From Anaerocolumna sp. AGMB13025 (lineage in GTDB: Bacteria; Bacillota; Clostridia; Lachnospirales; Lachnospiraceae), in contig NZ_CP121445.1 of the NCBI RefSeq assembly GCF_029689925.1, positions 5,762,501 to 5,826,500 on the forward strand: a stretch of DNA of 64,000 nt. The letters are read 5' to 3'. The notes under the pieces are model-generated. The model made no database searches. It was not told where the DNA came from and saw nothing but the letters and a program-made list of their open reading frames with translations. This document shows, piece after piece, positions 62,968 through 64,000 of this stretch; positions within the stretch are counted from its first letter, which is position 1; each line of letters opens with the position of its first letter. The position numbers and the translations under genes are program-made.

Positions 62968-64000
62968 ATGAATATTATTCGTACCTTATCACGGTCCATG
63001 CGGTACAAGACCAAGTTAATGTTATGTTACCTATGCTCTATTTTATTTCCCATCCTCATTGGTCTTATTTACCTTTACAATACCATGGTGGCCAATGCCG
63101 GACAGCCTTTGCTTAATAGCATCTACCAGCGTATGGAACAGGAACGGTCCGGTGTGGAAAAAACCGTAGAGGATATGCAAAAGTCAGCTCATCTTCTATC
63201 CACCCAAACAGATATAAACCGTTTCTTTATCCGCAATTATTATGATCCGGCGGAATTAATCAAAACAATGAATTATCAAATCCTGCCAACCCTTTCCTGG
63301 TATGATGCGAATTCAAAATTTGGTCAGCAGTTCCGGTTTATCACACAAAACACCTATCTGCCTGAAAATGAATTCTGTGAACAGGCCGCATGTTACTCAG
63401 GGGAAGCCTGGTATCAGAATGCAGTTAAAAAAAGCAGCGGAGGCGTTTACTTCCGTGAGGCCTGGCATCCTGCCAGGGACTACCTCTATACACCTAAAAA
63501 AAACAACCAGCAGGTTTATACCTGGTTTTATCCGCTGTTATCCTCTGTCCCCGGTAATATTACGTTACTGGAAGTCTCCATTGATGCCGGACATCTTTTT
63601 GAAGGTATCAATAAAGCGCCGATTGCAGAAAGCGGCTTTTTATTTACTTTTTATAATGACACACTGATCTATACCGGAGGCTTTAAGGCAGAGCTGGCAA
63701 ACTGGCTGCAATCGGACCAAGCCAGAGAACTTATTAATGGAAAAGCCCAGACAAAGGATACCATAGACATAAACGGTAAATCCTATTACCTGTCCACTTT
63801 GCGGATTAAAAATCTGGATACTATCCTTGGCTGTATCGTACCCCAGGAGGAAATAGAAGCTCCAGCCAGAGCTGCCAGAAATGGTTTTGCAGCCGTATCA
63901 ATAGGTATTATCCTTGCTGTCCTTTTCATTTCCTATATTGTAGCTAGCTTTCTGCTTCAGAGAATCCACCGCATGCTGGCTGCTGTAAAAACAATTCAAA
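62968..64000 (+). CDS. YesM-like sensor histidine kinase (3' part outside window)
   Basis: 344 residues visible and open to the end. Membrane helix (LMLCYLCSILFPILIGLIYLY), an extracellular sensor of ~260 residues, and a second membrane helix (AAVSIGIILAVLFISYIVASF) entering a HAMP-like segment LLQRIHRMLAAV. Kinase domain lies beyond the window. AGGAG ten bases before ATG. Divergent from the sugar importer, the usual Lpl/YesMN arrangement, so it probably senses the sugar. Confidence 0.85.
   Translation, partial: MNIIRTLSRSMRYKTKLMLCYLCSILFPILIGLIYLYNTMVANAGQPLLNSIYQRMEQERSGVEKTVEDMQKSAHLLSTQTDINRFFIRNYYDPAELIKTMNYQILPTLSWYDANSKFGQQFRFITQNTYLPENEFCEQAACYSGEAWYQNAVKKSSGGVYFREAWHPARDYLYTPKKNNQQVYTWFYPLLSSVPGNITLLEVSIDAGHLFEGINKAPIAESGFLFTFYNDTLIYTGGFKAELANWLQSDQARELINGKAQTKDTIDINGKSYYLSTLRIKNLDTILGCIVPQEEIEAPARAARNGFAAVSIGIILAVLFISYIVASFLLQRIHRMLAAVKTIQ

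Overview
The window looks like a chromosome segment of a low-GC, Gram-positive, spore-forming anaerobe, most likely a Lachnospiraceae or Clostridium cluster XIVa relative. This is inferred from base composition, strong AGGAG-type ribosome sites, a 2Fe-type superoxide reductase, a Cthe_2159-type surface protein, YtvI/AI-2E proteins, LplB/LplC-YesM sugar uptake and IS91/IS110 elements. I cannot name the species. No rRNA, tRNA or CRISPR array was seen.

Layout. 0-4.5 kb (minus): a MacB-like ABC system with a large CARDB-type surface protein and a small anchored protein. 4.6-6.6 kb: AI-2E-type permease and cytidylate-kinase-like protein. 6.9-11.9 kb (minus): the MoxR, DUF58 and transglutaminase operon. 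12.0-12.3 kb: a 276-bp imperfect palindrome. 12.7-17.9 kb (minus): Pit phosphate permease, DUF47 partner, KtrB/KtrA potassium uptake and a YtvI-like permease. These face a KdpD/KdpE-like two-component pair (18.1-20.3 kb) that has no kdpFABC beside it. 20.5-24.4 kb: Ig-like secreted protein, serine hydrolase and nitroreductase. 25.2-26.9 kb (plus): a ferritin-like encapsulin cargo, the encapsulin shell and desulfoferrodoxin, which together form an iron/oxidative-stress compartment locus. 27.0-32.6 kb (minus): a Cthe_2159-like lipoprotein, DUF4956 and VTC-domain polymerase, next to an OmpR/EnvZ-type pair.

32.8-36.1 kb is a transposon island: an IS91-family element with a small acidic passenger ORF, then an IS110-family element whose upstream end carries a candidate bridge RNA. 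36.2-45.4 kb is mixed accessory DNA: azoreductase/HxlR, an orphan truncated flagellin-like gene followed by a 370-bp nested palindrome, DUF975, an orphan E2-like acyltransferase, an EF-Tu-domain-II-like mini-protein, MarR with an EmrB-type exporter, and a MarR, PNPOx and hydrolase operon. 45.4-47.4 kb (minus) is the queC-queT-queF operon behind a preQ1-I riboswitch. 48.8-53.1 kb holds an AraC regulator divergent from two sugar isomerases and a Gfo/Idh dehydrogenase, with a nine-copy 43-bp tandem repeat between the last two genes. 53.5-56.1 kb is telA-xpaC, bracketed by two related gene remnants. 56.7-64 kb is a sugar ABC importer with a glycosidase and a divergent YesM-like sensor kinase; one permease carries an in-frame TGA.

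The most distinctive non-coding signals are a recurring two-hairpin leader placed just before the AGGAG site in four unrelated operons, large palindromic elements with CTGTTGCAAA-type repeats, the IS110 bridge-RNA candidate, and several short-period tandem repeats between genes.
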